DNA from: an uncultured Bacteroidales bacterium
GTDB lineage: Bacteria; Bacteroidota; Bacteroidia; Bacteroidales; JAFGXI01
Length of the DNA stretch: 34,719 nucleotides
Assembly: GCA_947311115.1 (NCBI GenBank)
Contig: CAMZKE010000066.1
Span: 1 to 34,719, forward strand
Direction of reading: 5' to 3'
Part shown: piece after piece, positions 16,151 to 24,764 of the stretch
Numbering within the stretch: position 1 is the stretch's first letter
Layout of the letters: every line of letters begins with the position of its first letter
Notes under the pieces: model-generated
The model's input: the letters and a program-made list of their open reading frames with translations, nothing else
What the model was told of the DNA's origin: nothing
Database searches by the model: none
Made by a program: the position numbers and the translations under genes

Positions 16151-16935
16151 TACTCGTTATTTATTTCGTTCATAGAAATTGTTGCTGCTACAACTGAAAT
16201 AATTGCAACAAATCCTGCAAGTGTTGTTCCACACCAAGGAATAAGTAATACTAATGAAAAAATTACACCATTACCAATAGCAATACCTTTGTGGTTTTTT
16301 ATTAGTTTTACACTTTGTTTAATTGTTCGTCTGTTACGCTCGTTACTGTAATCTAAAAATGAAAAACCGTAAAAGTATGATGACACAAAAAATAAAATAA
16401 ATGTAGAAATTAATGAGAAAAACCAGCCAATAAAAGGAATCATACTTAATATAAAGAATGCTAATATTATTAATATTTCAATAGCTAAGTTACGTAGAGC
16501 AAGTAAAATACCACGAACAATATCTCGCATAGTTTGTTCTGCAGAAAAAGGGTATTGCTTTCCGGTAAGAATTTTATCGGTTTTTTCAGATAAAATTGCC
16601 ATTATTGGCGACATAATTATTAAAATTAAATAACCACCTATGTAAGCAAAAATAAAATAGAAAACTACTTTTAATATTAGCCATATAAAACCTGACGTAA
16701 CGCCTTTTAAAACACTGCTACCCCAAAAACTTGCATCTTGCAAACCTGTAGAGCTAAATAAATATTGGTTTGAATAGTTAATAAGCCAATCAATAAGTTC
16801 AAGCCCACTCAATAAAAGCAGAATGTTAAACAATACCGGAAAAATAAAAAACCAAGCTAAACCTTTAGAAAATATTATATCTAAAGCTTTACCATAAGTT
16901 TTTATTCCTATACCTAAATCTTTCGATAAACTCAT
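16150..16935 (-). CDS. EI24/CysZ-like membrane protein
   Basis: 261 residues with four or more hydrophobic regions (about 27-48, 72-108, 145-185, 220-255). The pattern GKALDIIFSKGLAWFFIFPVLFNILLL near the N-terminus, the IMSPIMAILSEKTDKILTGKQYPFS middle loop and the repeated paired hairpin helices fit the EI24 domain, which includes CysZ sulfate permeases. CysZ activity would tie in with the sulfate-activation gene cysC elsewhere in the window, but most Bacteroidota EI24 proteins are uncharacterised, so I do not assign sulfate transport. It is translationally coupled (TAATG) to the GT-C enzyme downstream. A TACTTTTA near-consensus -7 box lies just upstream of its ATG on the minus strand. Confidence 0.75.
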   Translation of the reverse strand: MSLSKDLGIGIKTYGKALDIIFSKGLAWFFIFPVLFNILLLLSGLELIDWLINYSNQYLFSSTGLQDASFWGSSVLKGVTSGFIWLILKVVFYFIFAYIGGYLILIIMSPIMAILSEKTDKILTGKQYPFSAEQTMRDIVRGILLALRNLAIEILIILAFFILSMIPFIGWFFSLISTFILFFVSSYFYGFSFLDYSNERNRRTIKQSVKLIKNHKGIAIGNGVIFSLVLLIPWCGTTLAGFVAIISVVAATISMNEINNE

Positions 16936-17053
16936 TTGGTAAAAGTATTAAAAAATAATGATTTTTTATGATTGTTCGTTTTCTTGTCCAATAAATTTAT
17001 TTGACATTTATTTTGTGGATAAATTATTTTAATCTGTTTGGGTTTAATTCCCA

Positions 17054-17115
17054 GTCCCTTGGGACGTATAAAAGAATAGTATTCCAAAACGATACCTCGT
17101 ACGCTTGCGGCGAGG
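17054..17115. repeat. REP-like double hairpin element
   Basis: Two hairpins 29 bases apart: GTCCC-TT-GGGAC (17054-17065) and CCTCG (17095-17099) with CGAGG (17111-17115) around a TACGCTTGCGG loop that itself contains GC-rich complementarity. The element stands out by composition and I recall near-identical intergenic sequence in other Bacteroidota, but that recollection is not a search result. Confidence 0.5.
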
Positions 17116-17174
17116 AGATTCATTTGAAAATATAATGATTAAATTTTATGTTGTAAACTTACACTGACCTTGTT

Positions 17175-17195
17175 ATACTGAGCAAAGCGAAGTAT
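17175..17195. repeat. REP-like hairpin (TGAGCAAAGCGAAGTATC type)
   Basis: Imperfect palindrome ATACT-ga-GC-aaa-GC-ga-AGTAT. The core resembles the widespread 'ACTGAGCGAAGCGAAGTATC' class of short intergenic repeats. Only one copy is present in this window. Confidence 0.45.
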
Positions 17196-17488
17196 CTATT
17201 TGTCGCTATAGTACTTATCATATAAAATATTAAATAATATGCGATAAACATTTGTGTATGAATAATGCCGGTTAAGGCTTTTCATTACTGGGTTCTACAT
17301 TTCGATTGACACCGTTCGCTCGATGCTCGTATTTAAGTTTTGTTTTTTATATAAACATCATAAATATTTATGAAATTAGGGGCTAAATATATGAATATCA
17401 ATAAGCATAATAAACTAAATAAAACCAAAATAATAATTATTTATCTGATAATAATCTAATTTTATCACAAAAAATAAAGCAATAATCG

Positions 17489-17519
17489 TTTGTTATTAAA
17501 ATAAAAAAAAATACTTTTG
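17489..17519 (+). promoter_or_regulatory. Consensus Bacteroidota promoter for the DUF3857 pair
   Basis: TTTG at 17489-17492, exactly 19 bases, then TACTTTTG at 17512-17519. This is a full match to the Bacteroidota sigma-70 consensus TTTG-N19-TAnnTTTG. Predicted start of transcription is about 25 bases before the ATG at 17550. It is the best promoter in the window. Confidence 0.78.
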
Positions 17520-17549
17520 ATGTAATTATTAATTATAAAATATAAATAA

Positions 17550-19526
17550 ATGAAAATTAGATTAGTTTTATTATTTTTATGGTCAATTTCAGCAGTTTAT
17601 GCTCAAAAAACTGATTATAAAACAGCAATTAAATCTTTGCAAGGAATTACTGCAAAAGATTATTCGGAATCGCCAACTATTTCAATACAAAATGAAGAAG
17701 TGGTTATTAATAAGCAGTGTATAGGAACAAAAATTAGTGAAACTTACACAAAAATTCTTAACGAGCAAGGAAAACAACAAACAAGTCAATTGTATTTTGG
17801 TTACGATTCTGATTACGATACGGTTGAGGTTGTATTAGTTGAAGTAATAAAAGCTGATGGTACTGTTAATAAGATAAATACCCAAGAGGTGCTTAAAAAA
17901 GTTAGTCAGAGTGCTTTTGGTGGTTTTTCAAATATTTATACCGAAACAGGTTGGATACTTACCGGAAATATTCCAAACCTTGAAGTTGGTGATATAGTTC
18001 ACGAAATAAGTAAAGATATTACTCATAAAACGTATATGGAGAATAATTATTTCGACAGAATTAGTATTGAAAATTATTCTACAATATATAAAAGTTTTTA
18101 TCAACTTACTACGCCTAAAGATTTAAAAATGAATGTAATTCATATTAATAAAAAGGAAGGCTTAGCTAAATTTGAAGAGAAAACAGAAGCTGATAAAAAT
18201 ATTTATACATGTACTTTCGATTATATTCCGCAAATTATTTACGAGCCGGGAATGGACGACAACGATTTTTTCTCGTATTATATAATGTTAACAACAGTTG
18301 ATAGTTGGGAATATATTTCAAAATGGTATTATGGTTTGGTTAAAGACCATTTAAAAACTGATGAAGCCATAAAAAATAAAGTAGCAGAAATAATTAAAGA
18401 TGCCAAAACAGACGAAGAAAAAATGTCTAAATTATTTTATTGGGTAGCTCAAAAAGTTCGTTATTTAGGGGTTGATAAAGAAAAAAATCGTCCCGGTTTA
18501 GAGCCACACGATGTTACATATACCTTTAAAACAAGAGGAGGTGTTTGTAGAGATAAAGCAGCTTTGCTTGTATCAATGTTACGTGAAGCAGGAGTTTCGA
18601 GCGATGTTATTTTAATTTCAGCAGGAATGCAACTAAACCATAAAGCACCTGTAATGCGGTTTAATCATGCAATTGCTATTGCTTACGACGAAAAAGGTGA
18701 GCCATTACATATTTTTGACCCAACAAATGAAACTTCTAAAGATTATTTACCTCAGTACGAAGAGGATAATACTTATCTTATAGCACGTGAAAAAGGAGCT
18801 GATTTAAAAATTATACCTGTTTCACCTGCAAGTAAAAATAACACAAATATAAATATTGGTTTAAAAATTGATGATAAAAATAATGCAAAAGGAAGTATAA
18901 AAATTGCTTATTCGGGCTTAGCTGATACATATATTCGTGGTAGTTTAATGCGTAAATCACCAAACAAACGAAAAGAAATGTTGCAAAATACGGTTTCTGC
19001 TATTCATCCATCAGCTGTAATTACCGATTTTTCAATATCAGACCCTGAAAATAAAGACGAAAATATTGTTATGGAGGCAAGTTTTGATATACCCGGTTAT
19101 ATAGATGCAGACGATAATCATGTGTTTGTACCATACGAAGCATCAAAACTTTCGCTTTCGTTTATTTATAATTGGGAAATGCAAGTATTTAACTTATCTG
19201 AAAGAAATTATCCGTTTAAAATTGATAATACATTTAGTGTTGATATTAACGAAAAAGTGAATTTTGCAAAACCTGTTTCGCAAGTATCAGTACCTAAAAC
19301 AATTGATTTAGATTATAAAGGATTTAAACTAATAGGAACAAGTAATTTATCTGATGATAAAAAAGAGCTTAATGCAAAAATATCATTTAGCTCAAGCCGA
19401 ATTCACTTTAAAAAAGAAGAATATAAAGATTTAAAAAATAAACTTTCGCAGTTAGAACAGCTCGAAAAACTTTATATTATTGGAGAAACACCAAAAACAA
19501 TTAATTTAAAAAATAAAGAAAAATAG
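17550..19526 (+). CDS. DUF3857 and transglutaminase-like exported protein (intact triad)
   Basis: 658 residues. Signal peptide 1-18 (ends VYA before Gln19). DUF3857 beta-sandwich about 40-230 (VVINKQCIGTKISETYTKIL, FDYIPQIIYEPGM). Transglutaminase-like domain about 260-400 with a complete papain-like triad: C333 in TRGGVCRDKAALL, H373 in FNHAIAIAY and D390 in LHIFDPTNE. C-terminal beta-rich region about 420-650. Bacteroidota often carry such proteins in tandem; substrates are unknown, with cross-linking or peptidase activity in the periplasm possible. It is transcribed from the promoter at 17489-17519 and followed after only three bases by a second DUF3857 gene. Confidence 0.9.
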   Translation: MKIRLVLLFLWSISAVYAQKTDYKTAIKSLQGITAKDYSESPTISIQNEEVVINKQCIGTKISETYTKILNEQGKQQTSQLYFGYDSDYDTVEVVLVEVIKADGTVNKINTQEVLKKVSQSAFGGFSNIYTETGWILTGNIPNLEVGDIVHEISKDITHKTYMENNYFDRISIENYSTIYKSFYQLTTPKDLKMNVIHINKKEGLAKFEEKTEADKNIYTCTFDYIPQIIYEPGMDDNDFFSYYIMLTTVDSWEYISKWYYGLVKDHLKTDEAIKNKVAEIIKDAKTDEEKMSKLFYWVAQKVRYLGVDKEKNRPGLEPHDVTYTFKTRGGVCRDKAALLVSMLREAGVSSDVILISAGMQLNHKAPVMRFNHAIAIAYDEKGEPLHIFDPTNETSKDYLPQYEEDNTYLIAREKGADLKIIPVSPASKNNTNINIGLKIDDKNNAKGSIKIAYSGLADTYIRGSLMRKSPNKRKEMLQNTVSAIHPSAVITDFSISDPENKDENIVMEASFDIPGYIDADDNHVFVPYEASKLSLSFIYNWEMQVFNLSERNYPFKIDNTFSVDINEKVNFAKPVSQVSVPKTIDLDYKGFKLIGTSNLSDDKKELNAKISFSSSRIHFKKEEYKDLKNKLSQLEQLEKLYIIGETPKTINLKNKEK

Positions 19527-19529
19527 AAA

Positions 19530-21386
19530 ATGAAAAAGATAATATTTATTATAATAAGTTTTGTTGTAATAGGAGCTTTTGCTCAAGATTACAAAACTCT
19601 GATAAAAAATGTACCGGGAGCCGATAAATATCCTGATGCTTCGGCAATAAATGTATTTACAAAAGTAGATGTAGAAGTAAGTAAAGACGGGACATCGAAA
19701 AAACATGTGTATTATGTTAAGAAAATTTTAACTTACAAAGGAAAAAGTAAATATTCTGATGTTAAAATTGATTATGATGCAAAAATTGAGTCGGTTGAGT
19801 TAGGCGAATGTTTTTCGGTTCGTGATGGCAAAAAAATAGAAATACCAAAAGAAGCAATTCACGATAATGGCACTTTTTTAACAATGTATTCGCCCGAGTA
19901 TATTAATCAACGTCAGAAAGTTGTGAATTTTCCGGCAATAGAACCAAACGATTTTATAGTAGTTGATTACGTTATTACTCGTAAACCAAACGATTATTTC
20001 TCAGGTGTAGAACATATGCAAGAAGAAAATCCATACTTAAAGAAAATTTTCTCAATTACCGCACTAGACAAAAGTACTAAGTTAAGTTATAAAGCTGCAG
20101 ATGGGGTAAAAGAAAGTTCAACAACAAAAGATGGGAAAATTACAACTACTTGGACTGTTGAAAATATGCCCGCCATTAAAGATGAGAAAAATAAGCCTAG
20201 TTTTTTAATTATAGGTAAACCTGTGTTTTATTCAGCAATGGCTAATTGGAAACAAGCCGCCGATGTGTATTTTAAGCAATTTACATCGGTTAATTATAAT
20301 ACTAAAGAAGTTGCCGCATTGGTTAAAGATTTTGCAAATTCTAAAATGACTAACGAACTTAAACTTAAAAAAATATATGCTTATATTCAAGATAATTTTG
20401 AGTTTAAATACGCGTTAAATGATGATGGTTATGTGCCTGAAAATGCATCGAAAGTATTAAATCAAAAATTTGGAGGTGCAAAAGAATTAACAGCATTGTT
20501 TATAGCAATGGCAAAGGCAGCAAATGTTATTGTTGAACCTGTTTTGCCAATTTGGGGTAGAGATATTCCTGAGTTTAAGCAAATTACTTGTTCGAGGGCT
20601 GTTGGCAGTGTTTACGCTTATTATAATGGAACTCTCATTGGATTTAATACGCAGTATATGCCATACGGTACAACTTGGATAGAAAAATCTAATTTAATTA
20701 AAAATGATGGAACGGGTAAATTAATAGATTATAATTTTGATGTAAAGCCATTGGTAAACAGAGGTGTAACTGTTAAATTTAATAAAGATTTTACTGCTGA
20801 TGCTAGTTTTACTAAAATCTTAAAAGGAAAAGAAGATTATGTGTTACGTAGAAGTTTTAAAAACGAAACAGAAAAGAAACGTAAAATATGGTTTACAAGT
20901 GATATTTCTGACAAAAGTATAAATGTAGTAGGGGAGCCTGAGTTTAAGAATATTGGAAATTATTCAAATAATTTGGAAATTAGTTTTAATGCTAAAATAA
21001 ATAATTTTTACAATACTCAAGATAATTATATTTATTTAAAATTACCTGAACCTGAAGATATAGATATTGATTTAACAGGAAGTAGTAGAGAAAACCCTTA
21101 TCAAGTAAGGAGTGCAATAAGTTTTATCGAAAAATATACTTTTGAAAATGTTCCTGCCGGATTTAAAGTTATTAAACCTAAAAATCCGATTGTAAAAACT
21201 TATAAAGAAGGTGATGTAACTATGAGTTTTAAAATTAGTTCATTAACAGAAGGCAACAATATAATTGTTGTGAGAGAAGTTTTTATTCCTAAAACAATTG
21301 TTTCAAAAGAAAATTATCCAAAATTTGCTAAGTTTATAGGTGAAGCTAAAAAGCCTTTAAATAATATGGTGTTTCTTTCAAAATAA
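19530..21386 (+). CDS. DUF3857 protein with degenerate transglutaminase domain
   Basis: 618 residues, a distant paralogue of the preceding gene. Signal peptide 1-18 (VIGAFA before Gln19), DUF3857 region about 35-225, transglutaminase-like fold about 255-385, beta-rich C-terminus. At the catalytic helix, where active relatives have GGVC or GDCKDKA, this protein has FGGAKELTALF (314-324), so the nucleophilic Cys is gone. The expected His and Asp strands (FNHAIA, FDPT) are replaced by SVYAYYNGTLIGFNTQY near 360-376, without the triad. It therefore looks like a pseudoenzyme or binding partner. Three-base spacing to the intact paralogue suggests both act together. A hairpin terminator follows at 21405-21441. 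Confidence 0.88.
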   Translation: MKKIIFIIISFVVIGAFAQDYKTLIKNVPGADKYPDASAINVFTKVDVEVSKDGTSKKHVYYVKKILTYKGKSKYSDVKIDYDAKIESVELGECFSVRDGKKIEIPKEAIHDNGTFLTMYSPEYINQRQKVVNFPAIEPNDFIVVDYVITRKPNDYFSGVEHMQEENPYLKKIFSITALDKSTKLSYKAADGVKESSTTKDGKITTTWTVENMPAIKDEKNKPSFLIIGKPVFYSAMANWKQAADVYFKQFTSVNYNTKEVAALVKDFANSKMTNELKLKKIYAYIQDNFEFKYALNDDGYVPENASKVLNQKFGGAKELTALFIAMAKAANVIVEPVLPIWGRDIPEFKQITCSRAVGSVYAYYNGTLIGFNTQYMPYGTTWIEKSNLIKNDGTGKLIDYNFDVKPLVNRGVTVKFNKDFTADASFTKILKGKEDYVLRRSFKNETEKKRKIWFTSDISDKSINVVGEPEFKNIGNYSNNLEISFNAKINNFYNTQDNYIYLKLPEPEDIDIDLTGSSRENPYQVRSAISFIEKYTFENVPAGFKVIKPKNPIVKTYKEGDVTMSFKISSLTEGNNIIVVREVFIPKTIVSKENYPKFAKFIGEAKKPLNNMVFLSK

Positions 21387-21404
21387 TTAATAATAACTGT
21401 TATT

Positions 21405-21445
21405 AAAGTCAGTGGTTCACTTATAGTGAGGTTCTGGCTTTTTTT
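21405..21445 (+). terminator. Intrinsic terminator after the DUF3857 pair
   Basis: AAAGTCAGTGGTTCAC (21405-21420) pairs with GTGAGGTTCTGGCTTT (21426-21441) with two mismatches and some G-U pairs, followed on the plus strand by T residues to 21445. The T tract overlaps the stop codon of the convergent RNase Z gene. Confidence 0.75.
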
Positions 21446-22364
21446 ATTTTATATCTACTGTAAATTTAAACCCATCTTCAACAGCATAAACATTTTCGAA
21501 AATTTCTTTAGCTTCGGCAATATGTTTTTTTGTAAAATTGTAACGTGAAGAGTAATGTCCTAAAAGCAATGTCTTTACATTAGCTTGTTTTGCTACAGTA
21601 GCCGCATCTTTAGCTGTTGAGTGCATAGTTTCCTTTGCACGTGTTTTCATATCTTCTAAAAATGTTGCTTCGTGATACAATAAATCAACATTTTTTACAT
21701 ATTCGGCAGTTTTGGGGCTGTATTGTGTATCCGAACAAAAAGCATAGCTTCTTGGTCGTTTTTTTTCTTTTGTAAACTCTCTATTTGGTATTATTTTACT
21801 ATCTTTAGTTATAAAGTCATTCCCTTCTTTAATAGCTTTTCTTAAGGCTATTGGTACATTATAAAATTCTAATTTGTCTTTACGTAAAGTTGGTAATTGT
21901 TGCTTTTCTTTAAATAAAAAACCTGTTGTTGTTAATTTATGTTTTAGCGGAAAAGCTTCTACCGTAACTATTTTATTTTCAAAAATTAATTTTTTATCTT
22001 TTGTATCGGTATAGTGGTAAATTATTTCGTAGTTTAAGTGTCTTTCAATAGAATTTAAAAACATTGAAAGAATATTTTCGAAACTTGAATGACAGTATAT
22101 ATGTAAGCTTTTTTTTCGTCCAAGAAGATTAAAAGTAGATATTAACCCGGGTAAACCGTAAATATGGTCGCCATGTAAGTGGCTAATAAATATATGGTTA
22201 ATTTTTGAAAATTTAATCTTATAGCGTCTCAGCTGAATTTGAGTACCTTCGCCACAATCAATTAAAAAAAGCTGTTCAGAAATATTTAGTATTTGAGCTG
22301 TTGAAAACCTATTTACCTTTGGTAATGCAGAATTACTTCCAAGAATAGTTAACTCAAATTTCAT
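21444..22364 (-). CDS. rnz: Ribonuclease Z
   Basis: 306 residues, short-form tRNase Z length. It cleaves the 3' trailer from tRNA precursors using two zinc ions. The metallo-beta-lactamase motif SHLHGDHIYGLPG (61-73) supplies H62, H64, D66 and H67. ILGSNSALP (7-15), LIDCGEGTQIQLRR (34-47), FCSDTQYSP (about 213-221) and YHEATF...TMHSTAKDAA (about 234-260) are the other conserved stretches. The gene begins three bases after the STAS gene stop, indicating a two-gene operon. Rnz is cytoplasmic and housekeeping. Confidence 0.97.
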   Translation of the reverse strand: MKFELTILGSNSALPKVNRFSTAQILNISEQLFLIDCGEGTQIQLRRYKIKFSKINHIFISHLHGDHIYGLPGLISTFNLLGRKKSLHIYCHSSFENILSMFLNSIERHLNYEIIYHYTDTKDKKLIFENKIVTVEAFPLKHKLTTTGFLFKEKQQLPTLRKDKLEFYNVPIALRKAIKEGNDFITKDSKIIPNREFTKEKKRPRSYAFCSDTQYSPKTAEYVKNVDLLYHEATFLEDMKTRAKETMHSTAKDAATVAKQANVKTLLLGHYSSRYNFTKKHIAEAKEIFENVYAVEDGFKFTVDIK

Positions 22365-22367
22365 AAA

Positions 22368-22706
22368 TTAATCAATAATTTCTTCTGCTTCTTTTACCGA
22401 ATTTGTTATGTTTAAAACTGTATCTAATTGCGAAATGTTAATAAGGCGTTCAACAGGTTCTTGCAAGCCGGTTAATACAAACTTACCTTCTGCATTTTTA
22501 CATAATCTATTTGCTACTAAAATAGCACTTAACCCTGATGAATCACAGTATCTACAGTTTGACAAATCTATAATAATATTTTTTTCGCCATTCCCTGAAA
22601 CTAAAACAAGCTCAGATTTTAAAGTAGGTGCAATTTTGGTATCAAGTTTTTCTGTAGTGATACTTATTAATGTATGATTTCCTTTTTTATCAATATTAAA
22701 ATCCAT
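22368..22706 (-). CDS. STAS-domain anti-sigma factor antagonist-like protein
   Basis: 112 residues, a single STAS domain. The phosphorylatable motif CRYCDSSGLSAILVANR (51-67) contains the Ser56/Ser57 pair corresponding to the regulated serine of SpoIIAA/RsbV-type proteins, and IIIDLSN (44-50) precedes it as expected. Such proteins are inactivated by a cognate serine kinase and reactivated by a PP2C phosphatase. Neither an RsbW-like kinase nor a SpoIIE phosphatase is in the window, so its partner is elsewhere. It lies three bases upstream of rnz and is probably cotranscribed with it. Confidence 0.92.
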   Translation of the reverse strand: MDFNIDKKGNHTLISITTEKLDTKIAPTLKSELVLVSGNGEKNIIIDLSNCRYCDSSGLSAILVANRLCKNAEGKFVLTGLQEPVERLINISQLDTVLNITNSVKEAEEIID

Positions 22707-22791
22707 TCTCAGTATTTTTATTTTACTTCGGAAAAATACAAAAAATATTATTAAAATTCTATGTTTAGCCTAATTTTATTTATTAGCCAAG

Positions 22792-24702
22792 CTATTCTGC
22801 ATTTGAATTGCAGTATTTATTTATTAATTTATAAGATTCTTCAATACCTAATTCTCCTGATTTACTGAAATCTGCACAAGCATTTTTCGTTTCTTTAAGA
22901 ATAATATAATTTTTCCCTCTGTTGTAGTATGCATAGGCAAAATCTTTATCTAGCTCAATACATTTTGTATAATAATGTGTTGATGTATAATACTCGCCTT
23001 TTTTATTATAAATATTTCCTAAGTTGAAATTTACAATAGGGTTGTTTTTGTTAAGTGTGCTGTAGTTTTCTATTATATTATTAAAATTTGTTGTGGTTTT
23101 ATTATCAGTTGTTTCATATTTGTTATCAACTCCATTTATATTTATAATGCTATTTGTTTTGGTAATATTATTGTCTAGAGTAGTTAGCTTTTCTTGTAAA
23201 ACTGCAAAAGTTAATTTTGCAGGAAAAAAATCGGTGTTTTTAAACTTAAGTAAATTTGTTTTAGCTGATTGATAGTTTTTTAGTTCAATATTTATAATGC
23301 TTTTTAAAAAGCTGATATGGTTTTTGGTGTCATCGGTAGTATTGTTTAAATATTCATATATAATAATTTGTTCTTCTTTGGTTAATTGAGAGTTGTTTTC
23401 TGTTAGTATAATTTTGTAATCTTTTGGTAAAAACTTATTTAGATTATCAGTATCGTTTAACGAATACTTTTTTAGAAATTCTGTTTGTTCAAAGTCTTTT
23501 TTTACAATTTTGTATTCAATATTTTTAAATGAGTTTTTTATTTTTTTTACACCAAAGTTTAAGTTGAAATTATCGTTAAACGATATAATTTTATTCAGTT
23601 TTGTTGTGTCAATAATTGATTTGTCGCTATTTAGTTTATTTGCAATGTACATATCTTTATAAGCACCTTTTTTGTCGCCGGTATTTTCTTTTGCTATACT
23701 TCTTAGTTTATATGCTTGCGAAAATTCAGGATAAATTTCTATTGCTTTATCCATTTCTTTAAGTAAATTTTTATAATTTTTTTGATTGTAGAATATGGTT
23801 CCTTTATTGTAATATGCAAGTAAATTATTGGGTTCTAATTCATTAACTTTTGTGTAATCATCAATAGCGTCATTATATAAACCAATTTCGGTTTTAATTA
23901 TGGCTCTGTTGTAATATGCAAGTGTATTTTCCGGATTTAGTTTAATTACTTTGTCATAATCTTTTATAGTACCATCAAAATCAGGTATTTTATACCTAAT
24001 ATTTGCTCTCCAATAATAATATATAGATTTCTTTTTATCTAATTTAATTGCATAGTCTATTTGTGTTAACGCACTGTCTAACTTTTCTTTATCCAGATAG
24101 ACAATTGCTTTTCGTGCATAAGCATCGGCAAAAAACACATTTAGTTTAATTGCTTTATCCAAATTGTTTAAAGCTTTGTTATATTTTTTTTCAATTAAAT
24201 ATGCTACACCTATGTTTAAATATATTTCGGGTAGCTGATTGTTTAGTTCTTCAGCTTTCTTAAAATTTATAATTGCATTTCCGGTTTCTTGCATTTGTAG
24301 GTATATAATGCCTTTTGTTAAGTATATTGATGCATTATACGGCGATAATTCAATAGCTTTATTAATGCTGTTTATTGCAGAGTTGTAATCTTGTTGATTA
24401 CTTTTTACTATGCTTAAATATTGGTATGCTGATGTATAATACGGATTCATAGAAATAGTTTTAGATAAATCTGATTCGGCTCCAAGCATATCGTTAAGTT
24501 GGTATTTAATAACTCCTCTATAAAAATAAGGCTCAACAAGTTCGGGCTTTATATTTATTATTGAGTTTAAAATTTGTAAGGCTTTGGGGTAGTTCTGGTT
24601 GTAAATATTTAACCTAGCTTTAATTATTAGGTTTTTTGTATCTAATTGTGAAAAAGATACAATATAAATAAATGTGAATATGATTATTAAAATTCGTCTC
24701 AT
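22792..24702 (-). CDS. Exported tetratricopeptide-repeat protein
   Basis: 636 residues with a signal peptide (1-18, ending VSFS before Gln19). About ten consecutive TPRs fill residues 20-355, with clear units such as PYFYRGVIKYQLNDMLGAE, AYQYLSIVKSNQQDYNSAI, AYYNRAIIKTEIGLYNDAI and AYYNKGTIFYNQKNY. A less regular Asn/Lys-rich middle region (about 365-565) follows, then one or two TPRs at about 565-630 (AYAYYNRGKNYIILKETKNA). This is a periplasmic or outer-membrane scaffold for protein-protein contacts; no enzymatic domain is seen. The ATG at 24702 follows directly on the U-tract of the upstream terminator, leaving an extremely short leader. Confidence 0.88.
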   Translation of the reverse strand: MRRILIIIFTFIYIVSFSQLDTKNLIIKARLNIYNQNYPKALQILNSIINIKPELVEPYFYRGVIKYQLNDMLGAESDLSKTISMNPYYTSAYQYLSIVKSNQQDYNSAINSINKAIELSPYNASIYLTKGIIYLQMQETGNAIINFKKAEELNNQLPEIYLNIGVAYLIEKKYNKALNNLDKAIKLNVFFADAYARKAIVYLDKEKLDSALTQIDYAIKLDKKKSIYYYWRANIRYKIPDFDGTIKDYDKVIKLNPENTLAYYNRAIIKTEIGLYNDAIDDYTKVNELEPNNLLAYYNKGTIFYNQKNYKNLLKEMDKAIEIYPEFSQAYKLRSIAKENTGDKKGAYKDMYIANKLNSDKSIIDTTKLNKIISFNDNFNLNFGVKKIKNSFKNIEYKIVKKDFEQTEFLKKYSLNDTDNLNKFLPKDYKIILTENNSQLTKEEQIIIYEYLNNTTDDTKNHISFLKSIINIELKNYQSAKTNLLKFKNTDFFPAKLTFAVLQEKLTTLDNNITKTNSIININGVDNKYETTDNKTTTNFNNIIENYSTLNKNNPIVNFNLGNIYNKKGEYYTSTHYYTKCIELDKDFAYAYYNRGKNYIILKETKNACADFSKSGELGIEESYKLINKYCNSNAE

Positions 24703-24705
24703 AAA

Positions 24706-24742
24706 AAAAATCTAAACAAAAGTAATATTTGTTTAGATTTTT
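24706..24742 (-). terminator. Intrinsic terminator of the BNR-repeat T9SS gene
   Basis: A perfect 15-bp stem (24706-24720 with 24728-24742) around a seven-base loop is followed on the minus strand by a run of eight T (24703-24710), 22 bases past the stop of the 24765-27248 gene. The last T directly touches the ATG of the next gene. Confidence 0.85.
24717..24724 (-). promoter_or_regulatory. -7 promoter box (TACTTTTG) inside the terminator hairpin
   Basis: On the minus strand this reads TACTTTTG, an exact TAnnTTTG match, straddling loop and descending arm of the terminator. It would start the TPR-gene transcript about eight bases before its ATG. No TTTG lies at the -33 position, so the assignment is tentative. 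Confidence 0.35.
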
Positions 24743-24764
24743 AACTTAACTAATACTTATTTTA

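Larger units (their letters stand above)
16936..17488. other. Long intergenic region with REP-like hairpins
   Basis: Over 550 bases without a credible gene between divergent transcription units. It holds several short GC-richer structured islands in AT-rich DNA: GTCCC/GGGAC around TT at 17054-17065, CCTCG/CGAGG at 17095-17115, an ATACT/AGTAT hairpin at 17175-17195 inside a TGAGCAAAGCGAAGTATC context, and a further island near 17275-17340 (CCGTTCGCTCGATGCTCG). Such islands resemble dispersed intergenic repeats of Bacteroidota genomes. A 63-codon frame at 16932-17123 simply reads through them and is not regarded as a gene. Confidence 0.6.

Noticed and set aside
16932-17123. 63-codon minus-strand frame starting MNLLAASVRGIVLEYYS
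   Set aside because: It reads through the REP-like hairpins at 17054-17115; the apparent similarity to peptides in other genomes is best explained by the repeat itself, not by a conserved protein.
22792-24702. Assigning the TPR protein to gliding or T9SS machinery
   Set aside because: TPR repeats alone are not specific, and no por/gld/spr genes flank it.
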